Positions 16,874 to 24,747 of a stretch of DNA of 64,000 nt are shown here, piece after piece; the first letter of the stretch is position 1, and each line of letters opens with the position of its first letter. Both the position numbers and the translations under genes were made by a program. The notes under the pieces are model-generated. The model did not search any database. It saw only the letters and a program-made list of their open reading frames with translations, and was not told the origin of the DNA. Source of the stretch: Stutzerimonas stutzeri (GTDB lineage Bacteria > Pseudomonadota > Gammaproteobacteria > Pseudomonadales > Pseudomonadaceae); NCBI RefSeq assembly GCF_024451105.1, contig NZ_JANGEY010000004.1, positions 186,001-250,000 on the forward strand, given 5' to 3'.

Positions 16874-18709
16874 ATGCCGCTCGCTGCACCGCGTCGCGCC
16901 GACGCCTTCTACTGGCTGCTCACCTGGCTGGCCGTGGCCCTGCATCTGGGGCGCTTCTTCGACCTGGCCGCGCCGTCCTGGCTGCTGCTCTACCAGCTGC
17001 TGCTGATCGGCAGCTACGCCCTGCTGTTCGTCGCCCCGGCCTGGGGCATCAGCCGCCTGGCCGGGCGCTTCGCGGCCAGGGCCGGCGCCGTGCTTGCCGT
17101 GCTGTTGGCCGGCGCGGTGCAGCTGGCGCTGTACGGCGACCACCTGCTCTGGCAGCTGTACGGCTTCCACCTCAACGGCTTCGTCTGGAACATCCTCACC
17201 ACCCCGGGCGGCATCGAGGCGCTGGGCTCCTCGGCGTCCACCGAGCGCGAGGTGGCCCTGCTCGCCGCCGCCATCTTCGCCGGCCAGGGCGTGCTGCGCC
17301 TGCTGGGCCACGGCCTGGCCCGCCTGCGCCTGCCGGCGCCGCGCCTGGCCTGGGTGCTGCCGCTGTTCCTGGTCGCCACCCTCGGCGAGCGGGTCAGCTA
17401 CGGCGTCGGCCACTTCTACGGCTACAGCCCGCTGCTGGAGAGCGCCCAGCGCGTGCCCTTCTACCAGCCGCTGACCATGCGCCGGGTGCTGGAGAAACAG
17501 TTCGGCCTGGAGCGCCCGCAGCGCATGGAGGTGGCCAGCGCCGAACTCAAGGGCCAGCTGCGCTACCCGCAGGCGCCGCTGCGCATCGAGGCGCCGGCCA
17601 GGCCGCTGAACGTCGTCTGGCTGGTCGCCGAATCCTGGCGCGCCGACACCCTGAACGAGCGGGTGATGCCGCAGACCCACGCCTTCGCCCAGCGCGCCCA
17701 GCACTTCGTCAGCCACTTCTCCGGCGGCAACGGCACGCGCATCGGCATGTTCAGCCAGTTCTACGGCCTGCCGGCCAACCTGTGGTTCCCGGTGCTCGAC
17801 GCCCGCGTCGGCAGCCCGCTGATCGACGTGCTGCAGCAGCAGGACTACCAGCTCAGGCTGTTCACCAGTGCACGCTTCAGCTACCCGGAGTTCGACAAGA
17901 CCCTGTTCGTCAAGGTGCCGCGCGAACAGATGGTCGAGGACAGCCAGGGCGACACCTGGGCGCGTGACCGCCGCAACGTCGACCGCCTGCTGGAGTTCGT
18001 CGACCGGCGCGACCCGGCCAGGCCGTTCATGACCTTCCTGTTCTTCGAGTCGCCGCACGCCAACTACAACTTCCCGCCCGAGTCGGTGATCGAGCCGGAC
18101 TACCTGCCGGACTTCAGCTACGCCAGCATGGATCTGCAACGCGACATCAAGGGCATCCACAACCGCTACCTGAACGCCGTGCACCATCTGGACAGCCAGC
18201 TGGCGCGGGTCACCGCGCACCTCGAGGCCAAGGGCCTGCTCGACGACACCCTGCTGGTGATCACCGGCGACCACGGCGAGGAGTTCATGGAAAAGGGCCG
18301 CTGGGGCCACAACTCCACCTTCGTCGACGAGCAGTTGCGCGTGCCGCTGGTACTGTGGATTCCCGGCCGCGCGCCGCATCGGGAAAGCCTGCGCACCAGC
18401 CACGTCGACCTGCTGCCGACCCTGCTGCCGCTGCTCGGCGTGCAGAACCCGAGCAGCGATTACGCCATCGGCCACAGCCTGTTCCAGCCGCAGCGCGAGC
18501 GCCTGCTGCTGGCCGGCGACTGGGACCGCCTGGCCTTCCTCGGCGAGCAGTACAAGCTGGTCCTGCCGTTCACCAGCGGTAGCTTCGTCGGCATGGACGT
18601 CAGCCACGCCGACGACCGCCAGGTGAACAACAGCGCCAACGTGCTGCAGCGCAAGCTGCCGCAGATCCAGGTGGAGATGGGCAGCCTGCGGCGCTTCCTG
18701 GCGCACTAG
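16874..18709 (+). CDS. Inner-membrane sulfatase-fold hydrolase/transferase
   Basis: A 611-residue protein with an N-terminal block of about five membrane segments (1-~190) resembling DUF3413/YejM-type proteins, then a periplasmic alkaline-phosphatase-superfamily domain. Active-site pieces are VAESWRADTL (metal ligand region), GGNGTRIGMFSQF with the probable nucleophile Thr, and ITGDHGEEFMEKGRWGHNST (metal-binding Asp-His, His). Related enzymes move phosphoethanolamine or glycerophosphate onto lipid A or glycans, or act as lipid sensors; the exact substrate is unknown. AAGGAT precedes the ATG. A BqsR/PmrA-like box lies upstream, in line with cationic-stress control of envelope charge. Its stop overlaps the convergent pseudopilin stop by 4 bp. 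Confidence 0.85.
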   Translation: MPLAAPRRADAFYWLLTWLAVALHLGRFFDLAAPSWLLLYQLLLIGSYALLFVAPAWGISRLAGRFAARAGAVLAVLLAGAVQLALYGDHLLWQLYGFHLNGFVWNILTTPGGIEALGSSASTEREVALLAAAIFAGQGVLRLLGHGLARLRLPAPRLAWVLPLFLVATLGERVSYGVGHFYGYSPLLESAQRVPFYQPLTMRRVLEKQFGLERPQRMEVASAELKGQLRYPQAPLRIEAPARPLNVVWLVAESWRADTLNERVMPQTHAFAQRAQHFVSHFSGGNGTRIGMFSQFYGLPANLWFPVLDARVGSPLIDVLQQQDYQLRLFTSARFSYPEFDKTLFVKVPREQMVEDSQGDTWARDRRNVDRLLEFVDRRDPARPFMTFLFFESPHANYNFPPESVIEPDYLPDFSYASMDLQRDIKGIHNRYLNAVHHLDSQLARVTAHLEAKGLLDDTLLVITGDHGEEFMEKGRWGHNSTFVDEQLRVPLVLWIPGRAPHRESLRTSHVDLLPTLLPLLGVQNPSSDYAIGHSLFQPQRERLLLAGDWDRLAFLGEQYKLVLPFTSGSFVGMDVSHADDRQVNNSANVLQRKLPQIQVEMGSLRRFLAH

Positions 18710-19242
18710 CGCCGCGCCGGGGCGGCAGGCGGCGCGGCCGCCGCCCCGCTCCGGTTCGAACGGCTGTCGAAGAAGGCCGGTTCGGCGACGAACTGCCAGG
18801 CCGAGTAGCGGGTGGCGCCGGCGAACTCGGTCCACGGCGGGGGAAAGCCGGCGACCTTCAGCGGCTGGCGTTCGGAGCGGCTGTAGACTCCGGTGATGCG
18901 CCCGTCGACCGAACGCAGCAGGCCCCAGTCGAGGCTGCCGGTGATCGGGTCGGGATACAGGCGACGCAGGTGGCGGCGCAGGGTGGGCAGGCGCTGGTCC
19001 TCCAGCAGATCCTCCAGGTGCTCGGGGTACTGGGCGACGCCGACCGAGCTGCGGTAGTAGCTGCGCAGCGCCCGGGCATACTGGTTGCCGACCCACAGCA
19101 GCTCGCGCTCCTTCGCCCGCTGGCTGGCAAGCGACCACAGCTGGCCGGTGCCGGCCAGCGCCGTGCCCAGCAGCGCGACCAGGAACAGCACGCCCAGGTA
19201 GGTGTAGCCGCCCTGGCGACGGCGCGCGCTACCAGTCGGCAT
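18706..19242 (-). CDS. Type II secretion pseudopilin-like protein (third of three)
   Basis: A 178-residue protein with a short basic leader and prepilin-like start GSARRRQGGYTYLGVLFLVALLGTALAG; the residue before the hydrophobic helix is Gly and the +5 Glu of pilins is replaced by Gly-Val, so it is an atypical (GspK- or minor pilin-like) member. A long helix (RAKERELLWVGNQYARALRSYY) and the motif YPDPITGSLDWGLLRSVDGRI follow, seen also in other pseudopilins of such clusters. The C-terminal 20 residues are Ala/Pro/Arg-rich and probably disordered. Last gene of the ten-gene secretion operon, overlapping the previous gene by 14 bp. Confidence 0.8.
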   Translation of the reverse strand: MPTGSARRRQGGYTYLGVLFLVALLGTALAGTGQLWSLASQRAKERELLWVGNQYARALRSYYRSSVGVAQYPEHLEDLLEDQRLPTLRRHLRRLYPDPITGSLDWGLLRSVDGRITGVYSRSERQPLKVAGFPPPWTEFAGATRYSAWQFVAEPAFFDSRSNRSGAAAAPPAAPARR

Positions 19243-19603
19243 AGGCCGTGCCGTCCCGCGCCAGACCGGATGCCCCGCTTCTCACGTCGCCCACCGCGCC
19301 CGCGACGCCGACCGGCGGCGGCAAGGTCAGCCACTGATCGCTGCGTTCGCTGATCGGATCCACCGGCAGCTGGCGCAGGTAGCGCGCCTCCACCAGCGCC
19401 TGCAGCGACTCCGGGTAGCGCCCGGTGTCGCCGTAGTGCTGGTCGAGCGCCTCGCGCATCACCGCCAGGCTCTGGCGCAACGCGGTCTCCTTCGAGTTCT
19501 CCAGGCTGACGAAGTAGCGCGGTACGGCGATGGTCAGCAGGGTGGCGAGGATCGCCATGACGATCAGCACTTCGACCAGGGTGAAGCCCGCGTGCCTTCT
19601 CAT
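19229..19603 (-). CDS. GspG-like pseudopilin (second of three)
   Basis: A 124-residue major-pseudopilin-like protein with the class III leader MRRHAG/FTLVEVLIVMAILATLLTIAVPRYF: cleavage after Gly, mature Phe +1 and Glu +5. The body (GDTGRYPESLQALVEARYLRQLPVDPISE) matches GspG-type domains. The ATG at 19603 is chosen because GGAG lies eight bases upstream; GTG codons two and three codons further up are weaker. It begins inside the stop region of the preceding pseudopilin, so the three are coupled. It would be processed by a prepilin peptidase encoded elsewhere, as none is seen here. Confidence 0.87.
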   Translation of the reverse strand: MRRHAGFTLVEVLIVMAILATLLTIAVPRYFVSLENSKETALRQSLAVMREALDQHYGDTGRYPESLQALVEARYLRQLPVDPISERSDQWLTLPPPVGVAGAVGDVRSGASGLARDGTAYADW

Positions 19604-19605
19604 GC

Positions 19606-20079
19606 TCACCACTCCCGATAGGGAATTCCGTTCAGCCCGGCGCCCGCGGCGCGCGAGTGGACGTCGTAGACGTCCGCCCCCTCGCGCGGATCGTCAGCCG
19701 GGCTGGCGTAGCTGCGCAGCCCCCAGCCCTCGACCGGCGCCAGGCGCGGATCGGCGAAGGGGTCGCGGGGAATCCGGCGCAGGAAATACAGGCGCGCGCC
19801 CTTCGCGCTGCGCAGGTCGCGCACGCCCTCCACCAGCACCTCGAGCGAGGGCGGGTAGCCGCTGCCGTCGGCGCTGCGCTCGATGTAGCCGGCATCGGCG
19901 GCCAGCTTGTAGGCGTCGATGGCGTCGCGCAGCTGGTAGAGGGCGCTCCTGAGCTCCTGCTCCTTGCCGCGGCGCACCAGCGTCTCGGCCAGCGGCGCCG
20001 CCATGCCGGCCAGCAGGGCGACGATGGCCACGGTGACCACCACCTCGATCAGCGAAAACCCCCGCCCCCGCCGGCCCAT
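19606..20079 (-). CDS. GspG/GspH-like pseudopilin (first of three)
   Basis: A 157-residue prepilin-like protein: leader MGRRGRG, then FSLIEVVVTVAIVALLAGMAAPLAE with Glu at +5. Its body keeps the GspG pattern (ALYQLRDAIDAYKLAADAGY, YPPSLEVLVEGV, LYFLRRIPRDPF) and ends GIPYREW. Start ATG at 20079, three bases after the secretin stop. Together with the two following genes it would build the periplasmic pseudopilus that pushes substrates through the secretin. Which one is the main subunit cannot be told from sequence; a further gspG is at 39463. Confidence 0.86.
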   Translation of the reverse strand: MGRRGRGFSLIEVVVTVAIVALLAGMAAPLAETLVRRGKEQELRSALYQLRDAIDAYKLAADAGYIERSADGSGYPPSLEVLVEGVRDLRSAKGARLYFLRRIPRDPFADPRLAPVEGWGLRSYASPADDPREGADVYDVHSRAAGAGLNGIPYREW

Positions 20080-20082
20080 GGC

Positions 20083-22350
20083 TCAGGGCCCCACCGCCAC
20101 GGCCTTGGGCTGCGGCAGCGCCGCGCTCAGCAGCCGGTTGCCCTGACCGAGGGCCGAGAAGCTCAGCAGACGGATCGGCGCCGAATCCTCGCGCGGCTCC
20201 AGCGCCCTGACCCGCAGGCGCAGCAGGCCGCCCTCGCCGCTCGCCCCGTGGCGGTCGGCCCGCGACAGGGCGACGTAGATCCGTCCCGACGCGCGGTCCA
20301 GGCGTGGGGCGAAGGAGGTGGCAACGTTGCCCTGCGCGAGGTAGTCGCCCTCCAGCACCTCGACGACCTGCAGCGCAGCGGGGTCGTAGGCCAGCTGCAG
20401 GGTCGAACTGCGCAGCGGCTGACTGCCGGCGGCACGCAGGACGATCACCGCCTCCTCGCCGACGCGCAGGCGCTCCGGGCCCTCCCAGGACAGCGCCAGC
20501 CCGCCCGCCGGAGGCTCCGCCGCGGCGAGCGGCGGAGCGAGCGCCGCGCCGGCCGATACGCCGACCTGCTCCGGCAGCTCGAGACTCAGGCTCTCGCCGT
20601 CGACCGGGCGCAGGCCGGCGGGACGCAGCCGCAGGTTGCCCTCGGTGCCGGAGGGAAACTCCATCTCGTGGGGGCTCAGGTACGGCAGGTTGCGCACGAT
20701 GCGCGGGGTGATCGACAGCACCAGCTCGGTCTTGCCGAGGGTGTCGCGGTGGCTGCCGAACAGCCGGCCGAGACCGGGGATGTCGCCGAAGCCGGGGATC
20801 TTGTCGCCGCTGCGGTTGTGGTCGTTGCGCATCAGCCCGGCCAGCACCTGGGTCTCGCCATCCTGCAGGCGCAGCACGGTCTCGGCGTTGCGGGTGTCGA
20901 CCTGTACCGGGACGGTTCCCGCACGGGTCTCCGCCAGCGGCGTGGCATTGCTGACCTCCAGGGCCACCTTGATCGCCACCTCGTCGTTGAGGTGCACCGT
21001 GGGCTCCACCTCCAGCTTCAGGCCGACCTCCAGATAGGTGATGGTCTCGGTGATCACCGGCCCCTGGGTCGAGGGCACCGAGGTGGCGCTGATCACCGGC
21101 ACGCGCTGGCCGATGTGGATCTTCGCCCGCTCGCGGTTGCTGACGCGGATCACCGGGCTGGCCAGGGTGTTGATGTCGTTGTCGTTGGCATTGATCTTCA
21201 GCTGCGGCGCGGGGGAGATGCCGATGCGTCCGGAGTCGATGCCGCGCAACTGCGCGATGGTCGCGGCGTCCAGCAGGCTGAAGGTGTCCGGCCAGCGCAG
21301 GCCGAGGTCGAGGATGCGGTTGCGCGAGATCTCCATCACCTCGACCTCCAGAACCACCTCGGGGCTGGACTGGTCCTGGGCCTGGAACAGCTTCTCGGCC
21401 AGCCGCACCGCCTCGGCGCTGTCGCGCATGGTCAGGGTGTTGAGGCGCTCGTCGACGAACAGGTCGCGGGTCTTGAGCATGCTCTTGACCATGTCCTGGG
21501 CGGTCCGGGCATCGGTATTGGTCAGATAGAAGGTGCGCATCACCAGATCCTGGTAGTCGCGCAGCTTCTGCGGCGTATCCGGATAGATGACGATGGTGTT
21601 GTCGTTGACCACCTTGCTGAGCAGCTGGCTCTGCTGCAGCAGCAGGTGGACCGCATCCTCCACCGCCACCTGGCGGACGAAGATGGTCGCCTTGAGTTCC
21701 GGGCGCACGTCCTTGTCGAGGATGAAGTTGAGCCCCGCGGTCTGCGCCAGCACCTCGAAGATCAGCTTGAGGCTGGCGTCGCGGAACTCCAGCGACACCG
21801 GCTGGGCCAGCCTGGAACGCAGCCGAGGAAAGGGCTGGACGCTGCGCAGCTGCAGGGCGTCCAGCTGGCGGCGCAGCGCCAGGCCGCCCTCGTGGCCGGG
21901 GTCCAGCGCGGCGATCGCCTCCGCCTGGCGCCGCGCGCCCTCGAGATCGCCGCGGCGCAGGGCGAGCAGGCCCTGGCGCTGCATCTCGCCGAGGCCGTCG
22001 AGCCGCTCGAGCTGGCGCAGCGCCTCGCGGGCCCGCGGATTCTCCGCTTCGATGGCCAGCACCCGGCGGTAGCCGGCGCCCGCCGCAGCCGGATCGCGCA
22101 TCGCCCTGGCGCGGTCGGCCTGGCCCAGCAGGGTGGCGACCACCCGGCTGCGCTGGGTGGCCAGCGCCATCTGCGCGCGGGTGTTGCGCGGCGCGCTGCG
22201 GGCCGCCGCCTCCAGGCTCGCCAGGCCCTGCTCGTAGTGCCCCTCGTCGATCAGCTCGATCCCCTCGCGCACCGCCTGGCCGGCACAGCCGGCGAGCAGT
22301 CCGAGGATCAGGACGGTGGCGCAGGCACGGGCGATCCGCTTGCCGTTCAT
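20083..22350 (-). CDS. Secretin (GspD/PilQ-like lipoprotein) with C-terminal extension
   Basis: A 755-residue outer-membrane channel. A lipoprotein signal ends at Cys22 (ILGLLAGC). About 25-180 is helical and TPR-like. An STN/N0 domain (about 190-260, SLKLIFEVLAQTAGLNFILD), an N1-type domain and the secretin core (VITETITYLEVGLKLEVEPT, DGETQVLAGLMRN, KIPGFGDIPGLGRLFGS, TELVLSITPRIV) follow. After the core, about 600-755, is an extra beta-rich domain (LRSSTLQLAYDPAALQVVEVLEGD) resembling cohesin-type modules seen in some type IVb/MSHA-like secretins. It overlaps the preceding gene by ATGA. The lipobox suggests it can reach the outer membrane as a lipoprotein. Confidence 0.9.
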   Translation of the reverse strand: MNGKRIARACATVLILGLLAGCAGQAVREGIELIDEGHYEQGLASLEAAARSAPRNTRAQMALATQRSRVVATLLGQADRARAMRDPAAAGAGYRRVLAIEAENPRAREALRQLERLDGLGEMQRQGLLALRRGDLEGARRQAEAIAALDPGHEGGLALRRQLDALQLRSVQPFPRLRSRLAQPVSLEFRDASLKLIFEVLAQTAGLNFILDKDVRPELKATIFVRQVAVEDAVHLLLQQSQLLSKVVNDNTIVIYPDTPQKLRDYQDLVMRTFYLTNTDARTAQDMVKSMLKTRDLFVDERLNTLTMRDSAEAVRLAEKLFQAQDQSSPEVVLEVEVMEISRNRILDLGLRWPDTFSLLDAATIAQLRGIDSGRIGISPAPQLKINANDNDINTLASPVIRVSNRERAKIHIGQRVPVISATSVPSTQGPVITETITYLEVGLKLEVEPTVHLNDEVAIKVALEVSNATPLAETRAGTVPVQVDTRNAETVLRLQDGETQVLAGLMRNDHNRSGDKIPGFGDIPGLGRLFGSHRDTLGKTELVLSITPRIVRNLPYLSPHEMEFPSGTEGNLRLRPAGLRPVDGESLSLELPEQVGVSAGAALAPPLAAAEPPAGGLALSWEGPERLRVGEEAVIVLRAAGSQPLRSSTLQLAYDPAALQVVEVLEGDYLAQGNVATSFAPRLDRASGRIYVALSRADRHGASGEGGLLRLRVRALEPREDSAPIRLLSFSALGQGNRLLSAALPQPKAVAVGP

Positions 22351-22850
22351 AGCTTGCTCCCCACGGACAAGGTCTGCCGCACGTCGAGCGGCAGGTAGGT
22401 CAGGACCATTTCGCTGCCGGCGATGCTCTCCACCCGGTAGGCACCGTCGATCACGTCGCCGACACCCACCGTGTAGAGCTTGTCGCCGCGGGTGAGGAAC
22501 ACCCGCAGGCGGTAGGCATCGTCCAGCTTGCCGACGAACTCGAAGGGCAGCGCCGGCGCCACCGGTGCGGGAGCCGGCGCCGGCGGCGGCGGCGTCCAGG
22601 CCGGAACCGGCACAGCTGGCGGCGCCTGCCGCCAGCTGTGCGCGGCGAACAGATCGGCGCCGCCCTCCGACAAGCGGAGCGCCGGCCCGAGCGCGTCCCC
22701 GCCCGGCGCCGCCAGCGGTGCCGCCGCCGGCTCGCCGGCTGGCGCGAGCAACGCCTCGTGCGGCGCCGGAAAGAAGTACTCGGGGATCAGCACCAGCACG
22801 CCCGCTCCCCCGAGGAACGCCAGCCAGAACGCGGCTCGCCTGTTGTCCAT
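22347..22850 (-). CDS. GspC/PilP-like periplasmic linker protein
   Basis: A 167-residue bitopic protein: one N-terminal membrane helix (AAFWLAFLGGAGVLVLIPEYF), a Pro/Ala-rich periplasmic linker (about 75-100), and a C-terminal beta domain (LPFEFVGKLDDAYRLRVFL, GDKLYTVGVGDVIDGAYRVE) of the GspC homology-region / PilP type that docks on the secretin N0 domain. It starts two bases after the PilO-like stop and overlaps the secretin start (ATGA), so it is tightly coupled. I call it by fold and position; sequence identity to classical GspC is not obvious. Confidence 0.75.
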   Translation of the reverse strand: MDNRRAAFWLAFLGGAGVLVLIPEYFFPAPHEALLAPAGEPAAAPLAAPGGDALGPALRLSEGGADLFAAHSWRQAPPAVPVPAWTPPPPAPAPAPVAPALPFEFVGKLDDAYRLRVFLTRGDKLYTVGVGDVIDGAYRVESIAGSEMVLTYLPLDVRQTLSVGSKL

Positions 22851-22852
22851 GG

Positions 22853-23398
22853 CTACCTCGTCAGATACAGGACCATACGGATACGGCCCTCCAGTTCGGT
22901 TTCGGAAATCCGCTTGCGCTGCAGGTCGATGTCCTCCAGCACCAGCGCCGGCAGCTGGCTGCGGATCGCGGCGAGGAAACGCCGCAGCTGCGGGTAGCTG
23001 CCGCGCAGCGGCAGGAGGATCCGATAGCGCGCCAGCCGGGTCTGCGGGTCGAGCGCCAGGGCGTAGTCGCCGCGCGCCAGGGCGATGCCTTCGCGGGCGG
23101 CGATGGCGTAGATGCGTTCGATCGCCGCGGTGGCCTCCTGCTGCGCCGGCAGGCTCTGCTGCAGGCTGGCCAGTTGCTGTCCGGGCTGCATCGGCGGCGC
23201 CTCGACGCCGGCGGCGACCCGCGCCGCATGCTCGCGGGCGGTCGCGGCGCGCGTCTGCAGCGCGTCCAGCTCGCGGCTCGCCGGCCACAGGCCGAACAGC
23301 CCCCAGGCCAGGGCGAAGAGCAGCAGCGCGGCGCCCAGCGCGCCGGGGCGGCCCAGGCGCCGGCAGCGCTCGCGCAGGATCAGGCTAGCGCCGCTCAT
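22853..23398 (-). CDS. PilO/GspM-like assembly protein
   Basis: A 181-residue protein with one membrane helix (about 20-38, LGAALLLFALAWGLFGLW), a coiled-coil (RELDALQTRAATAREHAARV) and a C-terminal ferredoxin-like domain (YRILLPLRGSYPQLRRFLAA, LVLEDIDLQRKRIS), which is the PilO/GspM layout. It partners the PilN-like protein encoded just upstream, with which its gene overlaps by 14 bp. In the inner membrane the pair would link the cytoplasmic PilM-like/ATPase side to the periplasmic GspC-like protein and secretin. Confidence 0.78.
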   Translation of the reverse strand: MSGASLILRERCRRLGRPGALGAALLLFALAWGLFGLWPASRELDALQTRAATAREHAARVAAGVEAPPMQPGQQLASLQQSLPAQQEATAAIERIYAIAAREGIALARGDYALALDPQTRLARYRILLPLRGSYPQLRRFLAAIRSQLPALVLEDIDLQRKRISETELEGRIRMVLYLTR

Positions 23399-23936
23399 CG
23401 TGGACCCTCCAGGTGGCGGTCAGGTTGAAGCGCACCGGACGCTCGGGCTCCTCGGCGAGGATCTCGTGGCTGACCAGCGCCACGTCGCGCAGCTCGGCGC
23501 TGTCCTCGAGGCGACGGTGGAAGGCCAGCATCGCCGGCAGGTGGCGCGCCTCGGCGCTGATGCGCAGTTGCTGCTGGCGCGCGTCGGGGGTCAGGCCGAG
23601 CAAGGCGACGTCGGCGTCGACCAGCGCCTCGAGGGCGACGAACAGCCGCTCCCAGGGCAGGTCGAGCTGCGCCGACAGGCGCTGCATCTCGGCCAGCGCC
23701 GCCTGCTGGGCACGCGCCTCGGCCGGCGTCGGCGACAGCCCGACGAGGCCCGGCAGGCGGCGCTCGCTGGCGGCCAGGTCGGCCCGGGCGGCGGCACCGG
23801 CCGCGGCGAGCTGGCGCTCGACCAGCAGCGCCAGGACCAGCAGCAACGCCCCGCCGGCCAGCAGCCCCCAGCCCGCCGGACCGACCGGCGGACGGCGAAA
23901 GTCGAGATCGAGGGGACGCATGCGCCTGGCGTTCAT
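23385..23936 (-). CDS. PilN/GspL-C-like assembly protein
   Basis: A 183-residue protein with a short cytoplasmic tail (MRPLDLDFRRPP), one membrane helix (GWGLLAGGALLLVLALLVE), a coiled-coil and a C-terminal ferredoxin-like domain (DVALLGLTPDARQQQLRISA). The N-terminal tail containing a D-x-x-xR-type segment is the PilM-binding motif region in type IV pilus systems. It starts one base after the PilM-like stop. A start five codons later (MRPLDL) is equally possible. Keeping separate PilM and PilN genes instead of a fused GspL is one reason this system looks pilus-like. Confidence 0.78.
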   Translation of the reverse strand: MNARRMRPLDLDFRRPPVGPAGWGLLAGGALLLVLALLVERQLAAAGAAARADLAASERRLPGLVGLSPTPAEARAQQAALAEMQRLSAQLDLPWERLFVALEALVDADVALLGLTPDARQQQLRISAEARHLPAMLAFHRRLEDSAELRDVALVSHEILAEEPERPVRFNLTATWRVHDERR

Positions 23937-23937
23937 C

Positions 23938-24747
23938 TCAGCCCACCGTCGCGGCCATGGTCCACGGCGCCAGGACTTGCCTGCCGCGCGGCGGCGCGCC
24001 GAGCACCTGCGGCGGCAGGTCGTGCACCGTGGCCAGCGCCAGGTCGGCGCGCCCCGGGGCATGCACGAAGATGGCCGCCGGCGGCCGCGCCTCCAGCGCC
24101 TGCAGCGCGCTCTCGCGCTCGAGCAGCACGCCCAGGCTCGCGTCGTCGTCGCTGCCGGCCTGCGAGCGCACCGCCGCCCAGCGGCCGTCGCGGGCCACCA
24201 GCAGGCAACTGCGCTCCGGCTCGGCGAGCAGGAACAGGAAATCGTCGCCGGCCAGCGGCCGGCACAGTCGGTTGAAAGCGCCCATCAGGTAAGGCTGCAC
24301 CGCCGCCAGGCGCAGCCCGGCGGCGCCGGCCAGCGCCGCCAGCCGGTCGAGCAGCGCGCCGTCCAGCGCCGCCGCCAGTCGCGGGGCCCCCGCCGGCTCG
24401 GGCGACAGGCACAGGCGCCAGTCGGCCATCTCGGCGCCGTAGAACGCCTCGAAGCGGATGCGCGCGTAGGCGGCAAGCTCGGCAGGCGAACCGATCGCCT
24501 CGCTCCAGGGCACCAGGACCAGGCGCACGAAATGCGCGCCGAGCACCACCTCCAGCCCGCCGCGCCGACGCGGCCGCGCGTCGAGCAGTTCCTCCAGGGC
24601 CGCGACCGCCCCCACCCAATCGCCGCGCTCGGCGCCGGCCCAGGCCAGGCAGCCGAGGCTCTCCAGACGCCCGGCGCGCCGGCAGGCCAGCAGCACCTGA
24701 CGGGCGCCGAGCACGGCGCGGTAACGGTCAGGCGACAAAAGTGACAC
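23938..24747 (-). CDS. PilM/GspL-N-like cytoplasmic actin-fold protein
   Basis: A 269-residue soluble protein whose plan matches the actin-like cytoplasmic part of GspL/PilM: LEVVLGAHFVRLVLVPWS near residue 65, then RIRFEAFYGAEMADWRLCL and LRLAAVQPYLMGAFNRLCR, a stretch common in stand-alone PilM-like proteins of MSHA-type or hybrid systems. Start is a GTG with GGAGGAGA upstream, overlapping the end of the ATPase gene by 20 bp. It probably links the GspE-type ATPase to the PilN/PilO-like inner-membrane complex. Similarity is weak enough that I rely partly on gene order. Confidence 0.7.
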   Translation of the reverse strand: MSLLSPDRYRAVLGARQVLLACRRAGRLESLGCLAWAGAERGDWVGAVAALEELLDARPRRRGGLEVVLGAHFVRLVLVPWSEAIGSPAELAAYARIRFEAFYGAEMADWRLCLSPEPAGAPRLAAALDGALLDRLAALAGAAGLRLAAVQPYLMGAFNRLCRPLAGDDFLFLLAEPERSCLLVARDGRWAAVRSQAGSDDDASLGVLLERESALQALEARPPAAIFVHAPGRADLALATVHDLPPQVLGAPPRGRQVLAPWTMAATVG

